Shown piece after piece: positions 1-6,470 of a stretch of DNA of 37,023 bases. Each line of letters starts with the position of its first letter. Position 1 is the stretch's first letter. The notes below the pieces were generated by a model that saw only the letters and a program-made list of their open reading frames with translations, ran no database searches and had not been told where the DNA came from. The stretch comes from a virus. Both the position numbers and the translations under genes were made by a program. The stretch spans positions 1 through 37,023 of the IMG/VR virus record IMGVR_UViG_3300044612_002663. One strand, written 5' to 3'.

Positions 1-4
1 CCAC

Positions 5-298
5 ATGCCGATTGCCACCTTGCGCTGGCCGGATAAGGATCCGGCCGATGTGCTGGATTATGCGCTGAACTGGTCTGATCAGCTTGCGCTGATTAGCCCC
101 GCAGACACCATCAGCAGCGCAACCTGGGCCGTGCCGGCGGGATTGACCGCAGGCCCGCAATTCGTGCTGGGCGGCGTGGCGACCGCCTGGCTTTCCGGCG
201 GGGTCGCGGGCACTGATTACACCATTACCTGCCGGATTGTGACGGCGGGCGGCCGCACGCTTGAACGCAACGTAAAGCTGCAAGTGAAGGAGTTGTAG
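5..298 (+). CDS. Phage fibre-tail adaptor-like protein
   Basis: This 97-aa protein has an N-terminal DPADVLDYALNW segment, a central TISSATWAVPAGLT segment and a WLSGGVAGTDYTI segment followed by TAGGRTLERN near the end. That pattern is shared by small phage structural proteins annotated as fibre-tail adaptors, which have an all-beta, Ig-like fold. The predicted role, a connector between tail tip and fibre, comes from the family and is not shown here. The ribosome-binding site lies outside the window, so the start is tentative. The next gene begins 1 nt after its stop, so the two are probably co-transcribed. If the genome is circular, this gene would follow the large virion protein open at the right edge. 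Confidence 0.7.
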   Translation: MPIATLRWPDKDPADVLDYALNWSDQLALISPADTISSATWAVPAGLTAGPQFVLGGVATAWLSGGVAGTDYTITCRIVTAGGRTLERNVKLQVKEL

Positions 299-299
299 G

Positions 300-1574
300 A
301 TGCCCCCTGTCCCGCTCAGCCGTGCCGAGCTTATCAGGACGGTGAAGGCCTATGACAAGGCTGGGCACAACAAAATGCGCGCGGCGCAGGCGCTGGGTAT
401 TGGGCATAACGCCATGCACAATCGTCTGCGGCGTGCGCGTGAAGCCGGGCTGAAAGTGGCGCCAGGCCAAGGGCACAAGGATGGCGGCGCCCCGCGCCTG
501 CAGGAAATGAACGCGGAAGAACGGGTGCGCTTTAAGACCCTGCAGGCGAAGAATAAGGAGCTGGCCCGCCAGCTTGCGGAAGCGGATGCCAAGGCGGCCC
601 AGGCGGATAAGTTCCGCGCGCTGTCTTCTGAGCTGCATGAAAACCCCCAAGCCCCGCCGAAATGGACCGTGCGCGTGCCTGCCGGCAAGGATGCGCCGGG
701 CGTGCCGGTGTTGATGCTGAGCGATTGGCATATTGGGGAAACGGTTGATTCGGCGCAGGTGCATGGCGCCAATGAATTCAACGCGGCCATTGCCGACAAG
801 CGCGTGAAATCCGTGATAGATCGCGTTTTGCATTTGGCCTTTCATCACGTGAAAACGCCTGAGTATGCCGGCATTGTGGTGGTGCTGGGTGGGGATTTTG
901 TATCCGGCTGGCTGCACGAAGAATTGTTCCGCACGGATTGGTGCGCACCGCCGACTGCGGCGAATTGGTGTGTGAGCCGCTTGCATGCTGCGCTGCTGCG
1001 CCTGGCTGAAGCCTTCGGCAAGGTGCATGCCGTCTGTCTGCCGGGCAACCATGGGCGCTTGACGAAGAAGCCCATGGCCAAGGGTGGCGCCACAAGCTGC
1101 TTTGACCACGCGATTTATGAGGCGCTATCGGATCGGCTGCGCGATGATGCGCGCATCACCTGGCAGATACCCGCTTCCGGTGATGCGCTTTTCCAGGTGG
1201 CCGGCACGCGGTTTTTGGCGATGCACGGGCATGAATTGGGCGTGAAGGGCGGAGACGGGCTTATCGGCGCGCTGGGGCCCATCATGCGCGGCGCGATCAA
1301 GACTGGCCGTGCGGAGCGTTCCCTTGGGCGCGACTTTGATGTGCTGCTGCTGGGCCATTTCCATCAAAGCATCTGGCAGCCGCATAGCGGGCTTGTGGTC
1401 AATGGAACCTTGAAGGGGTTTGATGAATATTCGCGGATGCAGCGCTACAGCTTCGCGCCGCCGACGCAAAGCTTGTTCTTCGTGCATCCGCGCTTTGGCT
1501 GCAATTTGCCGTTCAACGTGTTCTGCGATGAACCGGCTGCGCGTGAGCAAGTAAAATTCGTGGCGGTGGCGTGA
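300..1574 (+). CDS. HTH-metallophosphoesterase fusion protein
   Basis: This 424-aa protein joins a DNA-binding-like N-terminus to a calcineurin-type phosphoesterase. Residues 8-48 form a Fis-type helix-turn-helix (KMRAAQALGIGHNAMHNRLRRA) and residues 68-112 a charged, coiled-coil-like linker. The phosphoesterase follows with all metal-binding motifs in order: D142-x-H144, GGD at 197-199, GNHGR at 249-253, HGH at 309-311 and GHFH at 352-355. The enzyme is therefore expected to be active on phosphodiesters or phosphomonoesters, possibly nucleic acids; the substrate is unknown. The kinase gene overlaps its stop codon. In phages such proteins are often placed among late or accessory genes. The fold is clear; the role is not. 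Confidence 0.85.
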   Translation: MPPVPLSRAELIRTVKAYDKAGHNKMRAAQALGIGHNAMHNRLRRAREAGLKVAPGQGHKDGGAPRLQEMNAEERVRFKTLQAKNKELARQLAEADAKAAQADKFRALSSELHENPQAPPKWTVRVPAGKDAPGVPVLMLSDWHIGETVDSAQVHGANEFNAAIADKRVKSVIDRVLHLAFHHVKTPEYAGIVVVLGGDFVSGWLHEELFRTDWCAPPTAANWCVSRLHAALLRLAEAFGKVHAVCLPGNHGRLTKKPMAKGGATSCFDHAIYEALSDRLRDDARITWQIPASGDALFQVAGTRFLAMHGHELGVKGGDGLIGALGPIMRGAIKTGRAERSLGRDFDVLLLGHFHQSIWQPHSGLVVNGTLKGFDEYSRMQRYSFAPPTQSLFFVHPRFGCNLPFNVFCDEPAAREQVKFVAVA

Positions 1575-2143
1575 TGGCGCCGCTCATTGGGCTTTACGGC
1601 CCCGCACCTGGTTCCGGGAAATCTACTCTGGCAGCGGCTATGGCTGGCCATGGCTGGCGGGTGGTGAAATTCGCCGCGCCGTTGAAGGCCATGGTGGCGG
1701 CGCTGCTGATCGAAGCGGGCGAACCTGTGGATGTGGTCGAACGCGCGCTTGAAGGTGATTTGAAAGCCCAGCCGATGGAAGCGCTGGCGGGGCGGACGCC
1801 GCGCTACACCATGCAAACGCTCGGCACGGAATGGGGCCGGGGCGCCATGGCTTCCGATATTTGGGTGCGCCTGGCCATCATGCGCGCGAATCGGCTGCGC
1901 GCTGAAGGTGTGGCGGTGATTGTGGATGACATGCGCTTTGAGAATGAAGCGCGGGCTATTCAGGAAGCGGGCGGCAAGCTGGTGCGGATTACGCGGCCCG
2001 ATGCTGCGCGGCTTGCCGGGCACGCCAGTGAAGGCGCGTTGGACGACTTCCGGTTCGGTCTGGAAGTGAGCAACACGCAGGCTTCTGGCTTGGCCTTCGG
2101 GTTGAATTGGGCCAGCCCGGTTTCCGCCTTCGGGTGGCGCTGA
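1574..2143 (+). CDS. Deoxynucleoside monophosphate kinase (T4 gp1-like)
   Basis: This 189-aa P-loop kinase is expected to phosphorylate dNMPs to dNDPs for phage DNA synthesis. The Walker A motif is GPAPGSGKS at residues 9-17. A FAAPLK segment, a GRTPRYTMQTLGTEWGR segment and a VDDMRFENEA segment follow, the signature order of phage dNMP kinases. I place the start at the ATG at 1574, which shares one base with the upstream TGA (TGATG), rather than at the GTG one codon earlier. The length fits the family. It lies between the phosphoesterase and the lysis genes rather than in the replication module, which is a common arrangement in temperate siphophages. Confidence 0.85.
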   Translation: MAPLIGLYGPAPGSGKSTLAAAMAGHGWRVVKFAAPLKAMVAALLIEAGEPVDVVERALEGDLKAQPMEALAGRTPRYTMQTLGTEWGRGAMASDIWVRLAIMRANRLRAEGVAVIVDDMRFENEARAIQEAGGKLVRITRPDAARLAGHASEGALDDFRFGLEVSNTQASGLAFGLNWASPVSAFGWR

Positions 2144-2183
2144 ACCTTCACGTTTTAACGCAAAGCATGAAAGTGGGGGTCGC

Positions 2184-2420
2184 ATGGCTGCAAGCACAAA
2201 GCCGCCTGTGCCGGCGCGCATTGACCTGGCCGCGCATGCGGTGGCGGCGCTGGAAGATGTGCTGGCCGATAAGCCTGTCAGCATCATGATCACGGCGGAA
2301 TACGCCGATCGCGTCCGGGTGGTTTCCGTGCCGATTGAAAGCCCGGCGCTGATGCGTGGGCTGCACATGACCGTGGAAAGAATGCTTTGGCCTGAAACCG
2401 ATGAAGGGGAAGAATCATGA
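2184..2420 (+). CDS. Small hypothetical protein upstream of lysis genes
   Basis: This 78-aa protein is unrecognised. It is predicted soluble, with a central beta-like stretch (VSIMITAEYADRVRVVSVPI) and an acidic C-terminus. A purine-rich GTGGGGG lies shortly before the ATG at 2184. Its stop overlaps the ATG of the next small membrane protein (ATGA), so translation of the two is probably coupled. It may belong to the lysis cassette by position, but nothing in the sequence shows a function. Confidence 0.6.
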   Translation: MAASTKPPVPARIDLAAHAVAALEDVLADKPVSIMITAEYADRVRVVSVPIESPALMRGLHMTVERMLWPETDEGEES

Positions 2421-2596
2421 AAGCTTTGTCCTATTTGCGTGACCGCATGATGGAGCCCGGCACCATGCGCAGCCTGGTGTGGGTTTGCCTTGGTTTGGCG
2501 GGCTTGGATCGGGGTGACGGCGCGCTGACGCATTATGCGCTGGTGGCCACGGTGATGCTTGGCTTGGTCTCCGCAATCCTGCCGGAAAAGAAGTGA
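2417..2596 (+). CDS. Small membrane protein, holin candidate
   Basis: This 59-aa ORF starts at an ATG overlapping the previous stop (ATGA) and ends at a TGA overlapping the next ATG. The protein begins MKALSYLRDRMMEPG and has two short hydrophobic stretches (SLVWVCLGLAGL and YALVATVMLGLVSAIL) joined by a charged turn, ending PEKK. Two membrane segments directly before spanin and endolysin genes suggest a small class II-like holin or a lysis accessory protein. This is inferred from position and hydropathy only. A second holin-like gene lies at 34186. Confidence 0.6.
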   Translation: MKALSYLRDRMMEPGTMRSLVWVCLGLAGLDRGDGALTHYALVATVMLGLVSAILPEKK

Positions 2597-2967
2597 TGAT
2601 CGCTGCCTTGGCGTTCATCCGCTCGCCCATTGGCCGGTTTGCGGTGCTGGCGGGTGTGGTTGCGCTGCTGATCGGCTGGGCCAGCCTGGAACGCATGGGG
2701 CGCCATGCCGCATCCGCGCGGGCTGCGGCGGCTGAGGCTGAGGTGGCGGCGCGCGACCAAGCGATTGCCGCGCTTGAACAGGCGGCGGCGGAAAGCGCCG
2801 CGCGCCGGGCGAAAATGGAACCCATCAGAAGGGCGGTGAACAGTGCGCCAGCTTCGAATTCCTGCGCTGATAGCGGCCCTGTGCGGGCTGCTCTTGACGG
2901 GTTGCGCGCAGCCCAAGGTGGCGGTGCCCGCCAGCCTGTTGGAATGCCAGCCCCAGCCCGCCCTTGA
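2596..2967 (+). CDS. Inner-membrane spanin (Rz-like)
   Basis: This 123-aa protein has one N-terminal membrane anchor at residues 13-29 (GRFAVLAGVVALLIGWA), followed by a long Ala/Glu/Arg-rich helix at residues 35-76 with coiled-coil character and a Pro/Ala-rich tail. This is the plan of an i-spanin, which spans the periplasm and helps fuse inner and outer membranes at the end of lysis. A second gene encoding a lipoprotein begins inside it in another frame, as in the lambda Rz/Rz1 pair. The start is the ATG at 2596, which shares its A with the upstream TGA. Confidence 0.75.
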   Translation: MIAALAFIRSPIGRFAVLAGVVALLIGWASLERMGRHAASARAAAAEAEVAARDQAIAALEQAAAESAARRAKMEPIRRAVNSAPASNSCADSGPVRAALDGLRAAQGGGARQPVGMPAPARP

Positions 2968-3076
2968 ACTGACCATGGATGATCACGCGGTCGCGCGCTG
3001 GATGCTGGACACGGTTGATGCCGGCGAAGATTGCCGCGCGAAGCTGCGCCTGGTGCGCGGGCTGGTGCAGTCATGA
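2843..3076 (+). CDS. Outer-membrane spanin lipoprotein (Rz1-like)
   Basis: This 77-aa protein starts with GTG at 2843, preceded by GGGCGGTG. It has a short positive N-terminus, a hydrophobic core (PALIAALCGLLLTGC) and a lipobox L18-T19-G20-C21, so the mature lipoprotein should begin at Cys21. It overlaps the i-spanin gene by 125 bp in a different frame and extends 109 bp past it, an overlapping o-spanin arrangement. Two further Cys (ECQP, EDCRA) may form disulfides. It lacks the strong proline richness of lambda Rz1. Its stop overlaps the endolysin start. Confidence 0.75.
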   Translation: MRQLRIPALIAALCGLLLTGCAQPKVAVPASLLECQPQPALELTMDDHAVARWMLDTVDAGEDCRAKLRLVRGLVQS

Positions 3077-3765
3077 ATTGGTTCAAGCGCATTTTTGCGC
3101 CTGCGCCGGAGGTGAAAATGTCTGTTCCTGATCCTGCCATTACCGCCAAGCAGCTTGACGCAATTTTCCCGGGCCGGGGCGATTGGGTGGTATGGCTGGA
3201 TGCGGCAATGCAGCGCTACGCCATCACCCCGCCGCGCCGCGTGGCGCACTTCCTGGCGCAGGTGGGGCATGAAAGCAAAGGCCTGACCGTCACCGAAGAA
3301 GACCTGTTCTATCGCACCGCCGGCCGCATCCAGGCGGTATGGCCGCGCCGATTCGCGACTGAGGCTGAGGCCGCGCGCTACGTGCGCGACCCGGAAGCGC
3401 TGGCGAATTTCGTGTATGGCGGGCGCCGAGACCTGGGCAATGTGAAGCCGGGGGATGGATGGGCCTTTCGCGCGCGCGGCCTGATCCAAACCACGGGGCG
3501 GCGCAATTTCACGCGGCTGGCTGAGGTGTATGGGCTGGATACGCCAGAAGCCGCGGCCGCCTGGGCCGCCACGCGCGAAGGTGCGGCGATGTCTGCGGGG
3601 CTGTTCTGGGCGGATAACCGGCTGAATGATTTGGCGGATCAGGGCGCCGGGGAAATGGTGGAGAGCATCACGCTGCGCGTGAACGGCGGGCGGAATGGGT
3701 TGGCGGATCGGCGGGCGATCTACGCCCGCGCGGCGGCGGTGCTGGAAGCCTGGCCGGGGGCATGA
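3073..3765 (+). CDS. Endolysin, GH19 chitinase/lysozyme-like
   Basis: This 230-aa muralytic enzyme has the phage GH19 pattern: VAHFLAQVGHESKG at 57-70 with the probable catalytic Glu67, EEDLFYRTAGR at 75-85, and VYGGRRDLGN...GDGWAFRARGLIQTTGRRNF at about 114-146. A C-terminal Asn-Gly-Gly segment follows (LRVNGGRNGL). I choose the ATG at 3073 because it overlaps the spanin stop as ATGA; an internal ATG at 3118 is possible. There is no signal peptide or signal anchor, so release to the periplasm should need a holin. Confidence 0.9.
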   Translation: MNWFKRIFAPAPEVKMSVPDPAITAKQLDAIFPGRGDWVVWLDAAMQRYAITPPRRVAHFLAQVGHESKGLTVTEEDLFYRTAGRIQAVWPRRFATEAEAARYVRDPEALANFVYGGRRDLGNVKPGDGWAFRARGLIQTTGRRNFTRLAEVYGLDTPEAAAAWAATREGAAMSAGLFWADNRLNDLADQGAGEMVESITLRVNGGRNGLADRRAIYARAAAVLEAWPGA

Positions 3766-3930
3766 GCATTTTCCTGATGGCGGGGAAATGGTGGTCATGT
3801 CCCATTTTTCTGCATCCGAGGATGTAGCGTTTTGGGACATAGACTCCAATGGCCGGGGCACAAAATTGACACGCGGCATGGGCGGGCTATGCTTAAGGTA
3901 TTGATAGAAAAACACAATTCAGGATAGGCC

Positions 3931-3981
3931 GCGCCCTTGGTAAGGGAGAGGTCGAGAGTTCAATCCTCTCCAACAGCACCA
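3931..3981 (+). other. Candidate attP: 3' half of a tRNA-Thr(GGT)
   Basis: The 51 bases fold as the 3' half of a tRNA: anticodon arm with loop TTGGTAA at 3937-3943 (anticodon GGT), variable loop AGGTC, T arm with a perfect GAGAG/CTCTC stem and loop TTCAATC at 3954-3970, acceptor strand CAACAGC at 3971-3977, discriminator A and encoded CCA at 3979-3981. No 5' half is present: where the partner GCTGTTG is expected, near 3905, the sequence differs. One anticodon-stem pair is mismatched (3933 with 3947). A tRNA 3' fragment beside the 3' end of a tyrosine integrase is the classic form of a phage attachment core. Confidence 0.8.
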
Positions 3982-4021
3982 TGATTTCAAATGCTTAGCG
4001 CGGATATTTTTGCGGCCAACA

Positions 4022-4068
4022 GGAACAGAATGGCACTAAAAGGCATGAACAAGAACGGAACAGTGGCA
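4022..4068 (+). repeat. Two related direct repeats, possible integrase arm sites
   Basis: GGAACAGAATGGCA at 4022-4035 and GGAACAGTGGCA at 4057-4068 share GGAACAG and TGGCA, the first copy having two extra bases between them. They lie between the attP core and the integrase, where arm-type integrase or accessory-protein sites would be expected. Two copies are weak evidence; this is inference from position. Confidence 0.3.
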
Positions 4069-4097
4069 AGTTTCTGACAAATGCCGGGCGGTGCGAA

Positions 4098-5144
4098 TCA
4101 GGCTGCCGCGCGCTTATTGGGCTTGTTCAGCCCCAAAAATTTCCGAATTTCCGGCGCCATCGTGCCCGGCACCAGTTTCGTGTAGCGCTCGGTTTGGCTG
4201 ACCGTGCTCCAATCCCCCTCCGATTTCAGCCGCATCAGGTCCCGGTGCATCGCGTAATGCCAGCTTGCCCAGGTGTGGCGCAGCGTGTGGGGCGAGGCAT
4301 CGGTTATGCCGGCGCGGTTGCATGCGCCGCGCCAGGCGCTGGCGATCTGCCCGCCATACAGCCCGCCCGTGTCGGCATAGGCCAGCGGCTGCTTGCCGCG
4401 CTTGGCGGGCGGGCGGAAGGCATGGCCTTCCCGGTGCGTCAGGTTGGCTAGGGCTGCCACGGTGCGCGGCGGCAGGCTTGCCACGCGGTCTCGGCCCTGT
4501 TTGGTGTCGCGTAGCAGCGCGCGGCCATGTGTCAGATCCAGATCGGCCCATTGCAGCGCCAGCGCTTCGCTCAGCCGCGCGCCGGTGCCAAGCAAGAACA
4601 GGATCAGCGGCGCCAAATGCAGCGCGGCGGCGGCGGTGAGGGTATCGGCCTCGGCCGGGGTGAGCCATCGGGTGCGCTTGACGCCGCTGGCGCCCTTCGG
4701 CGCTTCGAAGTTTGGCATATCGCACCATTGGCGCCTGGCGGCATGGGCCAGCACAGCGCGGACGGGCGTGATCACTTCCCGCAGTTTCGTGGCAGGCTGC
4801 GCGCCCGGGCGGCACCGTGCCTGGATCACGCGGTCAATCGTGGCTTGGCTGATGTCTGAAAGCCGCTTGCCGGTCAGGCTATCCAGCAGGCGCAGCAGCC
4901 GGGCATTTTCCGCGGCGCTGCGCGGCGCTGCGTCCAGATAGGAATTGACGGCCTGGTCCCAGGTAACTACCGCCCGCGCGCCGAAAACGGCACTACGGTA
5001 CAGGCTGGCTTCGAGTTCGGCCCTGGCTTCTTCCGCGAGGCGGCGGTCAGTCGTCCGCGCAGATTGCCGGATGCGCTGCCCGGCAACGGTCCCGACGATT
5101 TGCCAAGCGCCACTGGCGCCGTGGCGGGTGAGCGTGAGGGGCAT
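4098..5144 (-). CDS. int: Tyrosine site-specific recombinase (phage integrase)
   Basis: This 348-aa integrase would recombine attP with a host tRNA-Thr gene. The catalytic domain carries R190 (GTGARLSEAL), K215 (DTKQGR), H286-x-x-R289 (HTLRHTW), W312 in the usual second His/Trp position (GDWSTVSQTERY) and the nucleophile Tyr321. Residues 55-145 resemble the SAM-like core-binding domain and the N-terminus an arm-binding domain. It is the last gene of the leftward operon and its 3' end faces the attP candidate, as in lambda. GAAGG lies 11 nt before the ATG. The upstream excisionase-like ORF overlaps its 5' end by 178 bp. Confidence 0.95.
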   Translation of the reverse strand: MPLTLTRHGASGAWQIVGTVAGQRIRQSARTTDRRLAEEARAELEASLYRSAVFGARAVVTWDQAVNSYLDAAPRSAAENARLLRLLDSLTGKRLSDISQATIDRVIQARCRPGAQPATKLREVITPVRAVLAHAARRQWCDMPNFEAPKGASGVKRTRWLTPAEADTLTAAAALHLAPLILFLLGTGARLSEALALQWADLDLTHGRALLRDTKQGRDRVASLPPRTVAALANLTHREGHAFRPPAKRGKQPLAYADTGGLYGGQIASAWRGACNRAGITDASPHTLRHTWASWHYAMHRDLMRLKSEGDWSTVSQTERYTKLVPGTMAPEIRKFLGLNKPNKRAAA

Positions 5145-5308
5145 TGAAACGCGGCCTTCAGTTGCAGGATTGTGGCTGTGTCATACCGCACCGCCCGGCC
5201 AAGCCTTGGTGGTTGGATTGAGTGCTGTTTTTCCAAATCCTGCAAGTGCCGGGGGCTGATCTGGAAAAGGTCGGCGACCTGGGGGCGGGTGAGAAGACGG
5301 TCGGTCAT
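4967..5308 (-). CDS. Excisionase-like HTH protein overlapping integrase
   Basis: The 113-aa frame starts at an ATG preceded by AAAGGGTG. The first 50 residues (MTDRLLTRPQVADLFQIS..., then LEKQ...PPRLGRAVRYDTATILQL) are a winged-helix/MerR-type DNA-binding domain, typical of phage excisionases and AlpA-like regulators. The remainder reads out of frame through the first 178 bp of the integrase gene and has low-complexity, basic composition, so that tail may be poorly constrained. The position immediately before int supports a directionality factor. The HTH call is good; the excisionase role is inferred. Confidence 0.65.
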   Translation of the reverse strand: MTDRLLTRPQVADLFQISPRHLQDLEKQHSIQPPRLGRAVRYDTATILQLKAAFQCPSRSPATAPVALGKSSGPLPGSASGNLRGRLTAASRKKPGPNSKPACTVVPFSARGR

Positions 5309-5312
5309 GGCT

Positions 5313-5534
5313 TCACCCTTTCGCGCCATCAAGCATGTTGGCACCTTTGTACAGCAGCGCGGCCAACTCGCGCGCTTGTGCCGCGTTGAATTGCCCTGGT
5401 GGTGATTTCAAATTGATCGCGATAAAGCTTGGCCCGTCTTCGACAAAGCAGACCACCACGGCTGCAGATGCGCGCTTGTGTGCGCCGGTCTGCTCCACGC
5501 GCCCAAGGTTTTGCATTTCCACGATCTTGCTCAT
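5313..5534 (-). CDS. Small hypothetical protein, leftward operon
   Basis: This 73-aa protein is unrecognised. It has a beta-rich centre (ASAAVVVCFVEDGPSFIAINL) followed by a helical segment (FNAAQARELAALLYKGANML). Its ATG overlaps the upstream stop by 4 nt and the excisionase-like gene starts 4 nt after its own stop, so it is translationally coupled on both sides. No membrane segment or signal peptide is visible. Confidence 0.65.
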   Translation of the reverse strand: MSKIVEMQNLGRVEQTGAHKRASAAVVVCFVEDGPSFIAINLKSPPGQFNAAQARELAALLYKGANMLDGAKG

Positions 5535-6190
5535 GGCTTCACCCTCTCAAACGCCACCACCCACACCCAGGGGTTTGCTTCCCATGCGCCGGGGCCGTTG
5601 ATCTCGTTCCAAAGTTCTTTGAATGCATCTGCCGGGTCGCACCAATTCTCTGGGTGCGGCTCGTCCCGAAGCGCGCTGTAGTAATACTCACCGTCTCCGT
5701 GGTGAATGGCGCGGACGCCTTCAGCTATTGCGTCGCTTTCGCTTGGATGCTGGCCTTCGATGTCCTGCAACCGCGCCACGCGAATATCCGTGATGCGAAG
5801 CGTGATGCGCGAAGCCCATCGCGGCATGTGGATTGAGGGGCGCCAGCGAACATCGTCCGGCGCTGCTTTAGTGTCAGCGCGATAGAAAGCCACGTTCAAC
5901 ACGACACTTCCTGGAAGAGGCGCCCAAGTTTCCCGCACCCAAAGCTGGTCGCCTGGGGCGCCGTATGGGCAGCGCAGGCCAAACTCGCCATCATCCCAAT
6001 GCGCGCCGAAGATTTCCTTTCCGGGCTGCATGTCGCCGTGCCGGTCGATCACGGTCTGGTGATAGTGTTCAACGGTCACAATAGAATCAGGGTATGGCTG
6101 AACCTTCATCTTCCGCCGCGTTTGCGTTTTCCGGCCTTCCAGAATGGCGCGCACCATTTCGGCGCTGAATAGGATCGGGCGGTCAGTCAT
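5531..6190 (-). CDS. ASCH-like phage protein
   Basis: This 219-aa protein opens with RPILFSAEMVRAILEGRKTQTRR, the hallmark of a large family of phage proteins with an ASCH/PUA-like fold. GAPGDQLWVRETWAP, MPRWASRITLRITDIRVARLQDI and a terminal WVWVVAFERV support the same family. ASCH domains are thought to bind RNA or modified nucleotides; no function is established for these phage members. I take the ATG at 6190 (AAGGG 9 nt upstream) over the ATG at 6199, which abuts the same AAGGG. It overlaps the upstream gene by 8 nt. Confidence 0.8.
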   Translation of the reverse strand: MTDRPILFSAEMVRAILEGRKTQTRRKMKVQPYPDSIVTVEHYHQTVIDRHGDMQPGKEIFGAHWDDGEFGLRCPYGAPGDQLWVRETWAPLPGSVVLNVAFYRADTKAAPDDVRWRPSIHMPRWASRITLRITDIRVARLQDIEGQHPSESDAIAEGVRAIHHGDGEYYYSALRDEPHPENWCDPADAFKELWNEINGPGAWEANPWVWVVAFERVKP

Positions 6191-6470
6191 TGCTTTCATC
6201 CCTTGATAGCGGTGAATCCGGCAATGGCATCCAGTGGGTGGGGTTTATTAGCTTAAGGTGGAACCCGGCGAGGTCGGGCGTCGCGCGAGCCCATCCCATA
6301 CGCCCCGAATTGTATAAATCCGTGGTCATGCGCCCTACTGAAAATCCATAATTGGCCAAATACTTCGCCACTACCCAGCCAACCGTAAGTGCGCCTTCAT
6401 AGGCATCCCATACAAGAACGGCTGTTCCATCCTTTGGCGCGGTTTCGATTGGTTGCCAGTCACCCATCAC
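6183..6470 (-). CDS. DUF551-like phage protein
   Basis: This 95-aa protein has the DUF551 pattern: MGDWQPIETAPKDGTAVLVWD at the start and PTHWMPLPDSP near the end. Such proteins are very common in early operons of temperate phages and have no known function. The ATG at 6470 overlaps the upstream stop by 4 nt. No catalytic motif is visible. Confidence 0.8.
   Translation of the reverse strand: MMGDWQPIETAPKDGTAVLVWDAYEGALTVGWVVAKYLANYGFSVGRMTTDLYNSGRMGWARATPDLAGFHLKLINPTHWMPLPDSPLSRDESND

Larger units (their letters stand above)
3766..4097 (+). other. Intergenic attachment region without confident gene
   Basis: These 332 bp separate the endolysin from the convergent integrase. They contain the 3' half of a tRNA gene (3931-3981) and two related short repeats (4022-4035 and 4057-4068). 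A 38-codon reading frame from an ATG at 3788 has no family resemblance and I do not call it. I see no convincing rho-independent terminator for either flanking operon. The region is more AT-rich than the flanking genes around 3900-3925 and 4000-4080, as is common around phage att sites. Confidence 0.6.

Noticed and set aside
3788-3904. A 38-codon plus-strand ORF after the endolysin
   Set aside because: No motif, weak ribosome-binding site, not coupled to the endolysin stop, and lies in the att region.
3905-3981. A complete tRNA gene
   Set aside because: Only the 3' half is present; the 5' acceptor strand and D arm are missing, so it is an attP-type fragment and not a functional tRNA.
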